From assembly GCA_017457465.1 (NCBI GenBank), contig JAFTHJ010000073.1:1-8354 (forward strand): a DNA stretch of 8,354 bases, given 5' to 3'. Positions 1 to 6,889 of the stretch are shown here, one piece after another. The notes below the pieces were generated by a model. The model was given only the letters and a program-made list of their open reading frames with translations. It made no database searches and was not told the origin of the DNA. Origin of the DNA: Clostridia bacterium. Lineage in GTDB: Bacteria; Bacillota; Clostridia; Oscillospirales; CAG-272. The translations under genes and the position numbers were made by a program. Every line of letters starts with the position of its first letter. Position 1 is the stretch's first letter.

Positions 1-1
1 A

Positions 2-286
2 ATAAAAAGAGTTCAGAGGAGACTCGGAAAAGAAAAAAGCTCCTTGACGCTTGTACTTCCGTATGAGGTCAAGGATATGGAGTATTACGAGAAATATTAT
101 GACGATATCATAATCCCCATAGAGGGAGTGCATTTCAAGTCGGCGATAGGGGCGAGAAACAGGTGGATGGTTGATAAATGCGATGCGCTGTTTGCCTATG
201 TGGAGAAAAGCGAGGGCGGCGCGGCGGACTGTCCGACCTATGCCGAAAAGCAAGACTTGAAAATATTAAATTTTGCGATGAAATAA
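2..286 (+). CDS. SLOG-family (YpsA/DUF1273-like) protein, C-terminal part; 5' end outside the window
   Basis: The frame is open from the left edge to TAA at 284-286, giving about 94 residues, so the true start lies upstream of the window; a TTG at 44 is internal. The visible part matches the C-terminal half of small Rossmann-like SLOG proteins: a strand ending in LVLPY, a Tyr-rich acidic stretch, a segment ending in RNRWMVDKCDALFAYV, then EGGAADCPTYAEK (the Gly-Gly...Tyr-Ala motif) and a final strand KILNF. SLOG domains are predicted to bind nucleotide-derived or similar small ligands; the role of this subfamily is unknown. The glycine-rich N-terminal motif is not in the window. The protein ends soon after the last strand, so the C-terminus looks complete. 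The gene converges on the hemolysin-family gene. A protein of the same family begins at 8257. The family call is by motif recognition; the function is unassigned. Confidence 0.75.
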   Translation: MKRVQRRLGKEKSSLTLVLPYEVKDMEYYEKYYDDIIIPIEGVHFKSAIGARNRWMVDKCDALFAYVEKSEGGAADCPTYAEKQDLKILNFAMK

Positions 287-289
287 AGC

Positions 290-322
290 AACCGCATTGG
301 TAACGCCGTTCCCAATGCGGTT
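290..322. terminator. Hairpin between convergent genes, probable bidirectional terminator
   Basis: AACCGCATTGG (290-300) and CCAATGCGGTT (312-322) form a perfect 11-bp stem with an 11-nt loop. On the + strand it is followed by cattcgtttattttt, a T-rich but interrupted tract. On the minus strand it is followed by TTGCTTTATTTC. It lies 3 nt after the stop of the SLOG gene and 7 nt beyond the stop of the minus-strand hemolysin-family gene, which fits shared termination of two convergent transcripts. Confidence 0.75.
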
Positions 323-329
323 CATTCGT

Positions 330-1673
330 TTATTTTTCCTCATCGTCCTCATCGGAAATAATTTCCTTGACGGTGATTATCGCGCGTTCTATTCTGTGGT
401 CACGAACCTCGGTAACCTCGACCGAGATGATATCATTTTCGGTGGTGAGTGTCGTGCCGTCCTCGGGAATAGAGCCTATCACGCTGAGTATGTATCCTCC
501 GATAGTATCACAGTCGTGCTCGGAAAGCTCTCGGTCTATTGCCTTTTCGACGTCCGATATCAGGGCGAGTCCCGACACCGAGAACGTGACCTCGTCTATC
601 TGCTCGATTTCGGGAGCGGATTCCTCTCCGCCGTCTTCCTCGGCGTATTCTATATCTCCGACGATACATCCGATAAGGTCGGTCAGTGTAACTATTCCGC
701 TGATTCCGCCGTATTCATCCATAACTATCGCGAAATATTCCTTTCGGCTTCTCATATTTTTAAGAAGCACGTCGGCGCCTACCGTCTCGGGGACAAGATA
801 AGGGGGCTTGATGGCATTTTCCATTACATTGTCAATACTCTTATCATCGAGTCTAAAATAATCCTTCGCGTTCAGCACTCCGACGATATTATCCACGCTG
901 TCTCCGTATACGGGGAAGAAGGTGTGGCGTGAGTCGTGGATAGCCTGTGCCCATTCCTCGGCGGTGTCCTCTGTGCAGAGCATAACTATATCCGTTCTGT
1001 GAGTGGCTATCTCACCCGCGGTGGTATCGTTAAATTCAAAGACGTTCTGAATGATTTCCTTTTCGTCCTCCTCAATGGAGCCCTTTTCGCTTCCCGCATC
1101 GACCATAAGGAGTATTTCTTCCTCGGTTACCTCCTCGTCGTCATCCTCGGGATTTATTCCGAAAAGACGGAGAATACCGTTAGTAGTGGCGGTAAGCAGT
1201 CCGACGATAGGCGCGAAAACTACCGAGATAAAGTAAACGAGAGAAGCAAGTCCGAGGGCGAGTTTTTCCGCCTTTTTCATTGCCAGACGCTTGGGGACAA
1301 GCTCTCCGAAGACGAGTGTGAAGAAAGAGAGTATTATTGTTATAAGAACTACGGCTACCGTATCAAGTACGCCCAGAGGGATATTCCAGCCCGTTTTCAT
1401 AACAAGTGTGACTATCTTATCCGAGAAGTTTTCTGCCGCGAACGCACTTCCGAGAAATCCCGAAAGGGTGATAGCGACCTGAATGGTAGCGAGGAATTTC
1501 GCGGGTTTACTTGTGAGCTTCGAGAGTTTTTTAGCGCGTTTGTCTCCCTTTGCGGTGAGCTGGGAGAGCTTTACGTCGTTCATACCGAGAACGGCTATCT
1601 CGGCACACGCAAATATCGCGTTGAGTGCTATCAGAATAAATTGAAATAATAACTGAAGTAGTATACTGTCCAT
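330..1673 (-). CDS. Hemolysin-family (CNNM/HlyC-CorC type) membrane protein with CBS domains
   Basis: This 447-residue protein has the standard order of the family. A DUF21/CNNM transmembrane domain covers residues 1 to about 165: helices near 5-30, 62-80, 101-123 and 137-160, with the signature GELVPKRLA at 123-131. A paired CBS (Bateman) module follows at about 215-340, including MDEYGGISGIVTLTD near 318-332. A CorC_HlyC transporter-associated domain lies at about 355-440. The acidic linker EEVTEEEI at 180-187 is typical. Family members are inner-membrane proteins linked to Mg2+/cation handling; the name 'hemolysin' is historical, and toxicity should not be assumed. The ATG is preceded by GAGG about 6 nt upstream. 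The gene lies 20 nt behind the AI-2E-type permease gene and has no visible promoter, so it is probably the second gene of that operon. Length is normal for the family; the substrate is unknown. Confidence 0.9.
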   Translation of the reverse strand: MDSILLQLLFQFILIALNAIFACAEIAVLGMNDVKLSQLTAKGDKRAKKLSKLTSKPAKFLATIQVAITLSGFLGSAFAAENFSDKIVTLVMKTGWNIPLGVLDTVAVVLITIILSFFTLVFGELVPKRLAMKKAEKLALGLASLVYFISVVFAPIVGLLTATTNGILRLFGINPEDDDEEVTEEEILLMVDAGSEKGSIEEDEKEIIQNVFEFNDTTAGEIATHRTDIVMLCTEDTAEEWAQAIHDSRHTFFPVYGDSVDNIVGVLNAKDYFRLDDKSIDNVMENAIKPPYLVPETVGADVLLKNMRSRKEYFAIVMDEYGGISGIVTLTDLIGCIVGDIEYAEEDGGEESAPEIEQIDEVTFSVSGLALISDVEKAIDRELSEHDCDTIGGYILSVIGSIPEDGTTLTTENDIISVEVTEVRDHRIERAIITVKEIISDEDDEEK

Positions 1674-1693
1674 TATATCCTCATTAAATCTAA

Positions 1694-2938
1694 TTAATTA
1701 TTTTCTTCGTTAGTATCGCTTGTGGGTTCGGTTTCCTCTGTTTCCTCGGCATCATCCTTATGCGATATCGGTCTGTGCCGACGGTGGAGCGTGTTTGAGT
1801 CGATATTTCTCGCGATAAGGCGTTTGCGAACCCAGATGTCGAGCAGGGTGTAAAGCACCGAGAATATCGGAACGGCAACGAGCATTCCGAAGGCTCCGAA
1901 GAATCCGCCGCCTATCATAACCGCGAATAGAACCCATATTCCGGGGAGTCCGACCGATTTTCCAACCACCTTGGGGTATATGATATTAGTTTCGAGCTGT
2001 TGAAGCACGATTATATAAACAACAAACCAAAGTGCCTTTATAGGACTTACAAGAAGTATCATAAACGCGCCTATGGCGGTTCCGATAAACGCGCCGAAGA
2101 CGGGAATGAGAGCCGTGATGGCTATTATGCAGGAGATAACAGGCGCGTACGGCATACGGAAGATAAACATTCCGATGCAGCAAAGCACTCCGATTATGAC
2201 CGCCTCTGTGAACTGTCCGACCACGAAACGGCTGAACGAGGTGTTCGCCATAGACATTACCGACATAAATCTGTCGACCTTTTTCTTCTTGAATACCGAG
2301 TAGAGAACGCTTCTGAACTGACGGCCGAGTCTCTCCTTTGAGGCGAGAATGTATATCGAGAAAACGATTCCCAAAACGATATCGAATACGGCGCCAACAG
2401 CTCCGCTGATGATTTCAAGCGTGATGCCGACGGTATCAGATTCGTTCTTATGAACGAACTCAATAAGCATATTGCTGACTGTTTCCCAGTCAATTTTGAA
2501 CAGGCTCTCGCCCTCCTTGCCCGTTATCTTGGACATAATGTCGGAGAGCTTTTCGTTGAGCGCATCCATATAAGAGGGGAGGGAGACGGCAAATCCTTCG
2601 ATGGTTTTCTTGAACTGCGGAATGATTATTACAAGCAGCAGCGCTATAATAATAAGTACGCAAAGTATCGCGAGAAGCAGTGAGACTGGGCGCTTCAGCT
2701 TTTTCCATACTCTGCCGCCCTTACGGTTGAGCGGGGCGAAGCATTTTTCCTCGATAAGCTTCAGCGGGATATTCAATATAAACGCCAGACACAAACCTAT
2801 TATAAAGGGTGAGAGGACACCGAGAAATTTTCCTATTCCCGCGGCGACGACACCGAGATTGGCTATAGCCACCGTAAACAGAATGGAAGAGAAGATAATA
2901 AGCATTATCTTGAATGTTGTTTTTTTGTCGAGATTCAT
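1694..2938 (-). CDS. AI-2E/PerM family (PF01594) membrane permease
   Basis: This 414-residue polytopic membrane protein has the AI-2E family topology. Two hydrophobic segments lie at about 11-56 and one at about 84-107. A soluble, partly amphipathic region covers about 108-170, followed by a segment near 175-199. A conserved C-terminal block runs from about 238 to 370, with RMPYAPVISC, ALIPVFGAFIG, LQQLETNIIYPKVVGKSVGLP and a Gly-rich turn MIGGGFFGAFGM. The tail from about 376 is hydrophilic, His/Arg-rich then strongly acidic. The family name comes from an E. coli member proposed to export autoinducer-2; other members act as Na+/H+ antiporters, so the substrate cannot be read from sequence. 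ATG is preceded by AAGGA with about 7 nt spacing. It is the first gene of an operon with the hemolysin-family gene, behind a structured leader with its own consensus promoter and terminator. A paralogue lies at 5395-6729. Confidence 0.9.
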   Translation of the reverse strand: MNLDKKTTFKIMLIIFSSILFTVAIANLGVVAAGIGKFLGVLSPFIIGLCLAFILNIPLKLIEEKCFAPLNRKGGRVWKKLKRPVSLLLAILCVLIIIALLLVIIIPQFKKTIEGFAVSLPSYMDALNEKLSDIMSKITGKEGESLFKIDWETVSNMLIEFVHKNESDTVGITLEIISGAVGAVFDIVLGIVFSIYILASKERLGRQFRSVLYSVFKKKKVDRFMSVMSMANTSFSRFVVGQFTEAVIIGVLCCIGMFIFRMPYAPVISCIIAITALIPVFGAFIGTAIGAFMILLVSPIKALWFVVYIIVLQQLETNIIYPKVVGKSVGLPGIWVLFAVMIGGGFFGAFGMLVAVPIFSVLYTLLDIWVRKRLIARNIDSNTLHRRHRPISHKDDAEETEETEPTSDTNEENN

Positions 2939-2981
2939 ATTATTTCCTTATTTTGAGGTTGGTTTTGGCAAGGTGAAACCG

Positions 2982-3031
2982 AAAAAAACGCAAAAAAGCA
3001 TAGCCTGACACCTTTCGGAGGCAGGTTATGC
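2982..3031 (-). terminator. Intrinsic terminator in the leader of the AI-2E/hemolysin operon
   Basis: Read on the minus strand, GCATAACCTG (3031-3022) pairs with CAGGCTATGC (3007-2998) with one G-T pair. An inner CCT/AGG pair can extend the stem. A run of six T, then GCG, then seven T follows (2997-2982). It stands about 33 nt upstream of the ribosome binding site of the AI-2E-type permease gene and after that operon's consensus promoter. It therefore either ends a small RNA or works as an attenuator. Confidence 0.85.
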
Positions 3032-3036
3032 TCATA

Positions 3037-3093
3037 TCACAGTATTAAGTTGCATAATCGACCGGTACAATCGGTACTGTCGCAATTATCCAC
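3037..3093 (-). CDS. Candidate 18-residue leader peptide (GTG start) inside the structured leader
   Basis: On the minus strand a GTG at 3093-3091 is preceded by GAAAGGG, a good Shine-Dalgarno sequence, with a 7-nt spacer. The frame runs 18 codons to TGA at 3039-3037 and encodes MDNCDSTDCTGRLCNLIL. Cysteines fall at positions 4, 9 and 14, an even five-residue spacing. The stop is 5 nt before the first base of the terminator hairpin, and the codons run through the central hairpin of the leader. This is the arrangement of a translation-coupled attenuator. A chance ORF of this length is quite possible, and I know no family for it; the ribosome binding site and position are the only support. Confidence 0.35.
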   Translation of the reverse strand: MDNCDSTDCTGRLCNLIL

Positions 3094-3152
3094 GGTTTTA
3101 CCCTTTCAAAAAATCAATCTCTTTATTTGCGGAACATACCGCATACACCACT

Positions 3153-3181
3153 ATTATAGCAGATATGAAATGAAATGTCAA
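3153..3181 (-). promoter_or_regulatory. Perfect consensus sigma-70/SigA promoter for the AI-2E/hemolysin operon leader
   Basis: On the minus strand, TTGACA (3181-3176), a 17-nt spacer and TATAAT (3158-3153) match the consensus at every position. TG one base ahead of the -10 gives an extended -10 (TGCTATAAT). Upstream of the -35 the minus strand carries three short A-tracts (AAAAAA, AAAAA, AAAAA within about 30 nt), resembling an UP element. Transcription should start near 3146, about 208 nt before the permease start codon. Confidence 0.9.
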
Positions 3182-3231
3182 TAGTTTTTAGCTTTTTATC
3201 TACTTTTTTGGTTTTGCCGTTCTTGCGGCAC

Positions 3232-3269
3232 AAATGAAATCGGGACAGATATCCGTCCCGATTTCGTTT
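3232..3269 (-). terminator. Palindromic terminator after the TSCPD gene
   Basis: GAAATCGGGAC (3236-3246) and GTCCCGATTTC (3255-3265) form a perfect 11-bp stem with an 8-nt loop. It extends by four more pairs, one of them G-U, to 3232 and 3269. On the minus strand it begins about 10 nt past the TSCPD stop codon and ends in ATTTCATTT, a weak T-tract. It separates the htpG operon from the strong promoter of the next operon. Confidence 0.75.
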
Positions 3270-3279
3270 GAATAAAGAC

Positions 3280-3531
3280 TTATGCGTTTTTATACTGCTT
3301 CAGCGCTTCCGCAAGCTGGTCGGGGCAGGATGTGGCTTTGAAGCCGCAGCGGATTCCCGCAAGACGCTCGATAGCGTCATCTATCTCCATTCCGACAAGC
3401 AGCTTGGCAACGCCCTGTGTGTTTCCCGCGCAACCGCCCGAGAATTTCGCTGATACTATTTTTCCGTCCTCAACGTCAATATCTATCTTTCTGCTGCAGA
3501 CTCCCTTGGGAGTGTATGTGATGTGTTCCAT
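3280..3531 (-). CDS. TIGR03905-type TSCPD domain protein
   Basis: This 83-residue cytosolic protein shows the compact TSCPD fold pattern: a first strand MEHITYTPKGVCSRKI, a central SGGCAGNTQGVAKLL loop-helix, and the name-giving TSCPDQLAEAL at 67-77. Cysteines at 12, 34, 62 and 69 are spaced as in this family, where they are thought likely to bind a metal; a similar domain occurs at the end of some ribonucleotide reductases. The biochemical role of the stand-alone family is not known. ATG is preceded by AAAGGA with about 7 nt spacing. It follows htpG by 44 nt on the same strand with no visible promoter between them, so it is probably the last gene of the permease-htpG operon. A palindromic terminator follows the stop. 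The family call is firm; the function is open. Confidence 0.9.
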   Translation of the reverse strand: MEHITYTPKGVCSRKIDIDVEDGKIVSAKFSGGCAGNTQGVAKLLVGMEIDDAIERLAGIRCGFKATSCPDQLAEALKQYKNA

Positions 3532-3575
3532 ATTTTATCCTTTCTTCTGTAATCTCTCTTGTCGCCCTCAAACGA

Positions 3576-5414
3576 TTAAAGCTTCATAAGGATATCAAAG
3601 CTGTCGTTAAGGAAGCTCTGCATTTCTTCCGCCGAAAGCTTTTTCTGTGAGAGCAGACATACCTTGTAGATATAAGAGGCTATTGCTTCGCTCTTTTCGC
3701 TATCTGTTCCGACCGTGTCGGTAAGCTTTTCGATAAGGGGAGAGGCGGTATTAAGCACGATAGTCATCTCACTCGGGAGCGAATCGCCGTCAGCAAAGCT
3801 GTAATATTTCATCATTTCTTCCATTCTGCGGGATTGCTCGGAGATGTTAAGCAGGGCAGGGACAGAGGAATTCTTCAGAGAATCAAATCTGACCTCAAGA
3901 TGTTCGTTTCCGCTCACCTTGATAAAGAGCGCCTTAAGCTCCTCGTTTTCGGTTACGCTTCCGTCTCCCTTGAGACTGTCGGCTATCTCGGAGTCAACTC
4001 GCACGAATTTGACACCCTCCATATACTGCTCAAGCATTGTGCAGAACTGCGATTCTATCGGGCGCTCAAAGAGAGCCACATTTATTCCCTCGGCGGTGAA
4101 CATAGAGACATACTGCGCCTGAAGCGAGGCATCTGTAGCGTAATAAACGGTATTTTCATTCTTTTCCTTTGCCGCCTCAAGATACTCTCCGTAGGTCATC
4201 GTTCTGCCATCGGTAAGCGAGAGCAGAAGCGAATTCTTAACGCGCTCATAGAACTTTTTGTCCTTCATACAAGCGTAGTTGATGAAAGGACAGATATCCT
4301 TCCATATCTTTTCGTATTCCTCGCGTGAGTTATTGCAGAGGTAGTTAAGCTTGTCAGCTACCTTCTTGACGATATGCGCGGATACCATGGATACGTATGA
4401 GTTTGTCTGAAGATAACTGCGCGAGACGTTGAGGGGAAGCTCGGGGCAGTCAAGAACACCGCGCAAAACGAGCAGATAGTCGGGAATGACCTCCTTAATG
4501 TTGTCTGCGACGAATACCTGATTATAATAAAGCTTGACCTGACCTTCTATTGTCTCGTATTCATTCGCGAATCTCGGAAAATAAAGGATGCCCTTGAAGT
4601 TCAGCGGGTAGTCGGCGTTGATATGGATATGGAAAAGCGGCTCACGGTAATCCGCGAACACCTTTCTGTAGAACTCCTTATATTCCTCATCCGAGCATTC
4701 CGAGGGAGACTTCTGCCAGAGGGGGAATGTGTCGTTAACGCACTTTTCCTCACCGTCCTGCTTATCCTCTCCGTCGTCAAAATATATCTCGACGGGCATA
4801 AAGGAGCAGTATTTATCAAGCATTGAGCGTATCTTCGAGGCATTAAGATATTCATTCTCCTCGTCGGAGATATGCATTATGACCTCTGTTCCGTGCTCTG
4901 CTTTGTCAGATGCTTCGGTCTCATATTCACCCGCCTCATTACAGGTCCAATGGACGGCGGGAGCGTCGGTATAGGATTTTGTTTTTACCTCAACCGAGCT
5001 GCTTACCATAAACGCCGAATAAAAGCCGAGACCGAAGTGTCCGATTATTCCGTTCTTCGAGCTGTCGGACTGATTTTCGTATTTTTCTATAAAGTCGACA
5101 GCACCCGAGAGGGCTATACTGCAGATATATTTTGTAAGTTCCTCCTCGGTCATACCGATACCGTTATCGGCAACCGTGAGTGTTCCCGCAGTTTTGTCGA
5201 GCGTAACGGTAATTCTGTAATTCTCGTCGGTCTGCTCTCTGATACCTAGAGAGGAGAGCCTTTTGAGCTTGGTTATAGCGTCAGCCGCGTTTGAAACTAT
5301 CTCGCGCAGAAAGATGTCCTTTTCGGAATAGAGCCATTTTTTTATTATGGGATAGATATGCTCGGTGTCGACCGAGATACCGCCGTGCCGTGTGTTATTC
5401 GCCTGATTGTTCAT
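3576..5414 (-). CDS. htpG: Molecular chaperone HtpG (bacterial Hsp90)
   Basis: This 612-residue cytosolic ATP-driven dimeric chaperone is near the usual length. The N-terminal GHKL ATPase domain shows all its motifs: FLREIVSNAADA (Glu38 as the likely catalytic residue, Asn42 for Mg2+), VADNGIGM (Asp83 for adenine contact), the lid and IGHFGLGFYSAF at 124-135, and GTEV at 175-178. The middle domain carries LNVSRSYLQ near 328-336, whose Arg332 should contact the ATP gamma-phosphate. The C-terminal dimerisation region runs from about 500, including MEEMMKYY. Eukaryote-type MEEVD is absent, as expected. The ATG at 5414 lies 20 nt inside the end of the upstream permease gene, so translation is probably coupled. 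AAGGAAG sits rather far away, about 12 nt. I see no CIRCE-type HrcA operator in front of the operon. No later start fits the N-terminal strand. Confidence 0.97.
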   Translation of the reverse strand: MNNQANNTRHGGISVDTEHIYPIIKKWLYSEKDIFLREIVSNAADAITKLKRLSSLGIREQTDENYRITVTLDKTAGTLTVADNGIGMTEEELTKYICSIALSGAVDFIEKYENQSDSSKNGIIGHFGLGFYSAFMVSSSVEVKTKSYTDAPAVHWTCNEAGEYETEASDKAEHGTEVIMHISDEENEYLNASKIRSMLDKYCSFMPVEIYFDDGEDKQDGEEKCVNDTFPLWQKSPSECSDEEYKEFYRKVFADYREPLFHIHINADYPLNFKGILYFPRFANEYETIEGQVKLYYNQVFVADNIKEVIPDYLLVLRGVLDCPELPLNVSRSYLQTNSYVSMVSAHIVKKVADKLNYLCNNSREEYEKIWKDICPFINYACMKDKKFYERVKNSLLLSLTDGRTMTYGEYLEAAKEKNENTVYYATDASLQAQYVSMFTAEGINVALFERPIESQFCTMLEQYMEGVKFVRVDSEIADSLKGDGSVTENEELKALFIKVSGNEHLEVRFDSLKNSSVPALLNISEQSRRMEEMMKYYSFADGDSLPSEMTIVLNTASPLIEKLTDTVGTDSEKSEAIASYIYKVCLLSQKKLSAEEMQSFLNDSFDILMKL

Positions 5415-6729
5415 TTTCGCTTTGGTCTTCCTTTTCTTTTTCTTTTTCTTCTTCGTTGTTTTTCTTTTTGTTTTTAACTTTCTTTATAGCGTTTCCGAAG
5501 CCGCCGAAAAGCGACTTGAATATTCTTTCTCCGAGCTTTTCGTGATGCTCGTGGGGGTCGACGAGTAAATATGCGGGATAATATTCGTCTGTGCCGGTTG
5601 GCATTCCCTTTGCCTTGAGCTTGTTCTCAAGGAATTCGTTGATGAGCATAATAACCATAGCAAAGAGCGGAACGCCGATTATCATTCCCACAACACCGAA
5701 ATATTCGCCCATTATGACGATTGCGACTATAACTCCGAGAGAGCTTATGCCCGTTGAGTTACCGAGTATCTTCGGTCCGATAACATTTCCGTCAAGCTGT
5801 TGGATAAGCAGGATGAGAACGAGGAATATAAGGGCTTTCTGGGGACTCGCGATGAATATGATAAATGCCGAGGGGATAGCTCCGAATATAGGTCCGAACA
5901 CGGGAATGATATTTGTTATTCCAACTATTGTGGATACCAGAGGAGCATAGGGGATTCGGAATATAATCAGTGTGACGAATGTGAGAAGTCCGATTATAAT
6001 CGAGTCCACGATTTTTCCGATAAGGAAGCTGCCGAAGGTCTTGTTGGCAAGTCTGGCGTATTTGAGTATACGCGCTCTGCCCTTATCCTTGAAGAGCGCC
6101 GCGGTTATTTTTCTAACCATAGCGTGAAGACGCTCTTTGTCTATGAGAATGTATATGGATATGAATATACCGATAATGGTATTCTTGACTCCCACGAAGA
6201 GTCCGAGCGCGAATTCAGCGGCATAATCCATTACAGTTGTGAAGACATCACCCGAAGCGAAGAAGAAATCCTTCACGGCTTCGATTATAGCGTCTCTGTT
6301 GAGAGCCTTACCGATTTCGGGAATTGCCGAGAACTTATTGACTATCGAGTCTATTATTCCCGTAACCTCGTCAACATAGGTGTCGAACTTTGATGTCAGG
6401 TCCAAAAAGCTTTGGATAACCGAGGGAATCATAAGCATAAAGAACGCGACAAGAACAAGTACGGCAACGACATATGTAAGTATCAGGGACAGTGCGCGTC
6501 TGACAGCCTTATTCTTGAGTTTTTTGAATATTATGTATTCAAAGAGCTTCAGTATAGGATTGAGCAGATATGCGATAGCCGCGCCCACTATAACGGGTGT
6601 GAGCACCGAAAAGATACTTCCGAAAAATGCGGTTATGGCTGTGAAATTTGTGATAAGATATAATATTGTGAATATTACCGCGCAGGAAATACCCGCTGTA
6701 AGCAGCTTTTTCTTCTTTTCAGGTTCCAA
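5395..6729 (-). CDS. AI-2E/PerM family (PF01594) membrane permease, TTG start
   Basis: This 444-residue polytopic protein has the same family architecture as the protein at 1694-2938. Hydrophobic segments lie at about 10-58, 82-104, 172-196 and 237-365. The conserved block shows RIPYAPLVSTIVG, NIIPVFGPIFGAIPSAF (273-289), QQLDGNVIGPKILGNSTGIS (310-329) and the turn MGEYFGVVGMIIGVP. A long charged tail follows, with KKVKNKKKNN then a run of Glu/Lys (about 416-444), probably cytosolic. The start is TTG at 6729-6727: GGAG lies 9 nt upstream and an in-frame TGA only three codons upstream rules out a longer product. Its 3' end overlaps htpG by 20 nt, so it heads a permease-htpG-TSCPD operon. It is divergent from ispE. 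The transported substrate is unknown; AI-2 export or Na+/H+ exchange are the roles known for relatives. Confidence 0.9.
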   Translation of the reverse strand: MEPEKKKKLLTAGISCAVIFTILYLITNFTAITAFFGSIFSVLTPVIVGAAIAYLLNPILKLFEYIIFKKLKNKAVRRALSLILTYVVAVLVLVAFFMLMIPSVIQSFLDLTSKFDTYVDEVTGIIDSIVNKFSAIPEIGKALNRDAIIEAVKDFFFASGDVFTTVMDYAAEFALGLFVGVKNTIIGIFISIYILIDKERLHAMVRKITAALFKDKGRARILKYARLANKTFGSFLIGKIVDSIIIGLLTFVTLIIFRIPYAPLVSTIVGITNIIPVFGPIFGAIPSAFIIFIASPQKALIFLVLILLIQQLDGNVIGPKILGNSTGISSLGVIVAIVIMGEYFGVVGMIIGVPLFAMVIMLINEFLENKLKAKGMPTGTDEYYPAYLLVDPHEHHEKLGERIFKSLFGGFGNAIKKVKNKKKNNEEEKEKEKEDQSENEQSGE

Positions 6730-6772
6730 GTCAGTTCACTCCAATCAAAACGGATTTATGACATACAAATAT

Positions 6773-6801
6773 ATTTTATTCTTTTTTTTATTTTAAGTCA
6801 A
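6773..6801 (-). promoter_or_regulatory. Promoter of the permease-htpG-TSCPD operon
   Basis: On the minus strand, TTGACT (6801-6796), a 17-nt A-rich spacer and TAAAAT (6778-6773) each match 5 of 6 consensus positions. The start of transcription is predicted near 6766, leaving a 5' leader of about 37 nt before the TTG start codon. Confidence 0.75.
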
Positions 6802-6860
6802 TAGAAAACGACAAATATTTTAAAAAATAGGCGCTATAAACATTAATATGAAGAAATCGC

Positions 6861-6889
6861 TTGAAAAAAAGAGGCGTGTGTGTTAGAAT
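6861..6889 (+). promoter_or_regulatory. Promoter of ispE
   Basis: TTGAAA (6861-6866), a 17-nt spacer and TAGAAT (6884-6889) each match 5 of 6 consensus positions. Transcription should start near 6896, about 40 nt before the chosen ATG. The promoter is divergent from the permease-htpG promoter about 60 nt to its left. Confidence 0.75.

Larger units (their letters stand above)
2982..3146 (-). ncRNA. Structured leader or stand-alone small RNA, family not recognised
   Basis: The predicted transcript starts about 7 nt after a consensus promoter (near 3146) and runs about 165 nt to an intrinsic terminator. Three hairpins are visible on the minus strand. The 5' one is TGCGG-TATGTT-CCGCA (3143-3128), within a few bases of the start. 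The central one is ATAAT-TG-CGAC (3089-3079) with GTCGATTAT (3062-3054), containing an inner GTAC/GTAC pair; that is 13 bp with a 2-nt bulge. The last is the terminator. AGGGTAAAACCG in the middle slightly recalls a T-box, but no specifier or antiterminator layout fits. It may be an attenuator for the permease/hemolysin-family operon, an independent small RNA, or both. I see no match to the riboswitch consensus sequences I know. Confidence 0.6.

Noticed and set aside
297..1649. Long plus-strand ORFs opposite the hemolysin-family gene (for example 297-932 and 936-1649)
   Set aside because: They are antisense shadows of a well-recognised minus-strand gene, with low-complexity or unnatural translations and no ribosome binding sites.
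3086..3110. T-box riboswitch signature (minus-strand AGGGTAAAACCG resembling AGGGTGGTACCG)
   Set aside because: The match is partial, no specifier stem-loop precedes it, and the sequence is not placed to pair as an antiterminator with the terminator. The downstream genes are not aminoacyl-tRNA synthetase or amino-acid genes.
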